From positions 1 to 7,520 of the forward strand of contig JACMLA010000440.1 of NCBI GenBank assembly GCA_014379815.1: a stretch of 7,520 bases of DNA. Direction: 5' to 3'. Of the stretch, positions 6,049-7,520 are shown piece by piece. A program made the translations under genes and the position numbers. This stretch comes from Bryobacteraceae bacterium. GTDB lineage: Bacteria; Acidobacteriota; Terriglobia; Bryobacterales; Bryobacteraceae. Under the pieces are notes generated by a model that had not been told where the DNA came from, did no database searches, and saw only the letters and a program-made list of their open reading frames with translations. Every line of letters starts with the position of its first letter. Positions within the stretch are counted from its first letter, which is position 1.

Positions 6049-7520
6049 GTGCGAATCGCGCTTCCAGTCTTACTAGCCGTTCTGTGTTCGTCCTGCTCGG
6101 CACCCCGGCAAGCAGAAACACTCCTGGACGAAATCAGGCTCGACGTATCGCGGACTGAGATCCGCACCGCAGAGCAAAAACTGAAGCGCTGGGAAGCCCT
6201 GAAAGTAAGCGACTCTCTCGAACTCTGGAAGGCAGCACAGATAAAAGCCGAGATCGCATTAGTGAGACTCGACGGGGAAAATGCCTTAAAGCTGAGTGGT
6301 GAGTTCGTGCCACCAGCCTTATCCAACAGCTTTTGGGCAGTCCGGAACCCGCTAATCCGCGAAAGCGCTCTCGCACTCCAACAAAAACTTTCGCAAGGTG
6401 CCGGTTTGCTGGAAGCCGCAGCTTCACTGGCTTCGCGAGCCGGGGATTCCTCGCTGTTGGCGCAGGTTGAACAGCGTCGTGGATATCGTGCAGTTCTGGA
6501 ACAGAAGCCGCAAGAGGCGCGAGAGCACTTTCGGCGTGCCCTCTCTCTTGCTGGCACCGACCCAGTGCGCGAACGTGTCCTCGCGAATCTGGGAGTGGTG
6601 GAAGCTTCCAGTGGAAGGTGGAGCGAAGCAGTCGGGCACTTCGAAGCTTCGCTGTCGCGCGGTAAAGGAGTCATTGCATCAAAAGCAATGGGAAATCTCG
6701 GGTGGTGCTACCGTTCGCTCGGAGACCTCGACAACGCCGAGCAGCGACTCCGGGCGGCCGTCAAGTCCGCGTCCGAGGAAGGTCTGGTCGCCGATCAGCA
6801 AACATGGCTCCTGAATCTCGGAACACTTGAGTTTCAGCGGGGCCGCATGACGGAAGCAGAAGCTTATTACAAGCAGGGACTGGCTGTGGCGTCACCCCGT
6901 GAGTCGGCGGCACTATACAACAATCTCGCCCTTACTTCCCTCGAACGTCAGGAACTCGATGCAGCCGAAGGGTATCTGGCGAAGGCTTCGGAATTAAAGC
7001 GCACCAGTGCTTCTCCGACTTCCCTGCTCTGGGACCGTCTCACAAGAGCTCGCATCATGGCAGCACGGGGCAACGACGCTGTGGCAGCCTCTCAGTTGCT
7101 GTCTCTGATTGCAGATTCCAAAAACGTTCCGGAGTTCCAGTGGGAGGCACACGCGGCTCTTGGCAGCCTCTACTCACGCCAGTCCAGATTCGACTCTGCC
7201 GAAGTTGCTTACCGGAAAGCAATCGAGGCGATGGTCGAGGCACGGGAAAAACTGGACCTCGGCGAGCACAGGCTGTCTTTCGCTTCCAGTCAGTCAGGAC
7301 TCTTCAACAGCTACGTGGATTTACTGATGCTGACAGGCCAGCACGAGAGGGCTCTCGTCATCGCAGATTACAGCCGGACACGGTCTCTAAACGACAAGTA
7401 CGGCGATGTGCAGATTCCGCCAGCGCCGGAGATCAAAGTGTTCCAGAGAAAGCGTTCCGGCACGCCGGTGCTGGTCTACTGGATCCGCGAGACAAAATCC
7501 TGGTTGTGGTGTGTAAACGC
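6049..7520 (+). CDS. TPR-CHAT protein with signal peptide, 3' end outside window
   Basis: The frame is open from GTG 6049 to the window edge (490 codons plus two bases) and continues beyond. No ATG occurs in frame near the front and an in-frame stop (6037-6039) closes the preceding gene, so GTG 6049 is the likely start, although its ribosome site is weak. Residues 2-16 form a signal peptide ending in LCSSC; C16 could be lipidated, with an atypical -3 residue. Tetratricopeptide repeats follow, the clearest at about 175-205, 213-245, 254-282, 287-316 and 366-395 (for example NLGVVEASSGRWSEAVGHF). The ERALVIADYSRTRSL helix (433-447) and the strand pair LVYWIRETKSWLW (475-487) are the usual entry into a CHAT domain, the caspase/HetF-related peptidase fold. 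The His/Cys catalytic residues would lie past 7520, so activity cannot be judged. The context suggests control by the adjacent sigma/anti-sigma pair. Confidence 0.85.
   Translation, partial: MRIALPVLLAVLCSSCSAPRQAETLLDEIRLDVSRTEIRTAEQKLKRWEALKVSDSLELWKAAQIKAEIALVRLDGENALKLSGEFVPPALSNSFWAVRNPLIRESALALQQKLSQGAGLLEAAASLASRAGDSSLLAQVEQRRGYRAVLEQKPQEAREHFRRALSLAGTDPVRERVLANLGVVEASSGRWSEAVGHFEASLSRGKGVIASKAMGNLGWCYRSLGDLDNAEQRLRAAVKSASEEGLVADQQTWLLNLGTLEFQRGRMTEAEAYYKQGLAVASPRESAALYNNLALTSLERQELDAAEGYLAKASELKRTSASPTSLLWDRLTRARIMAARGNDAVAASQLLSLIADSKNVPEFQWEAHAALGSLYSRQSRFDSAEVAYRKAIEAMVEAREKLDLGEHRLSFASSQSGLFNSYVDLLMLTGQHERALVIADYSRTRSLNDKYGDVQIPPAPEIKVFQRKRSGTPVLVYWIRETKSWLWCVN

Noticed and set aside
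6036..6674. Minus-strand open frame of 212 codons opposite the TPR-CHAT gene
   Set aside because: It is Ser/Arg/Ala-rich with no domain, and is fully antisense to a long frame with clear TPR motifs.

Overview
The window is a dense bacterial region, GC-rich by eye (mid to high 50s %). Gene style suggests an Acidobacteriota-like soil bacterium of the Bryobacterales/Solibacter kind: an ECF sigma factor, a zinc-finger anti-sigma factor, a TPR/CHAT protein, and many orphan secreted or beta-rich proteins. The taxonomic placement is inference from gene content and style, not from a marker gene.

Layout. A minus-strand gene (104-1159) encodes a secreted or envelope protein of unknown function. A short divergent intergenic region (1160-1245) separates it from seven plus-strand genes that fill the rest of the window with gaps of at most 41 bases and several 4-base overlaps. 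In order these are: a 667-residue cysteine-rich protein with a regulatory-like beta domain (1246-3249); a DUF1360-type small membrane protein (3257-3577); an 87-residue protein with a small beta domain (3574-3837); an ECF sigma factor (3879-4508); its zf-HC2 anti-sigma factor with one membrane span and an outer beta domain (4505-5251); a 261-residue protein resembling the choice-of-anchor P type (5254-6039); and a signal-peptide-bearing TPR protein whose CHAT (caspase-like) domain begins just before the window ends (6049 to beyond 7520).

How they may work together. The sigma factor, anti-sigma factor, 261-residue protein and TPR-CHAT protein are tightly packed and probably co-translated. A reasonable model is an envelope-sensing switch: the membrane anti-sigma factor holds the sigma factor until a signal arrives, and the released sigma factor drives the operon, including a predicted envelope-located CHAT protein and its unknown partner or substrate. 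The three upstream genes may belong to the same transcript. Two of them resemble small proteins often seen in phage or phage-tail-like loci, but that link is weak. The most interesting part of the window is the sigma/anti-sigma/unknown/CHAT module. The CHAT catalytic residues lie outside the window, so whether it is an active protease cannot be judged here.
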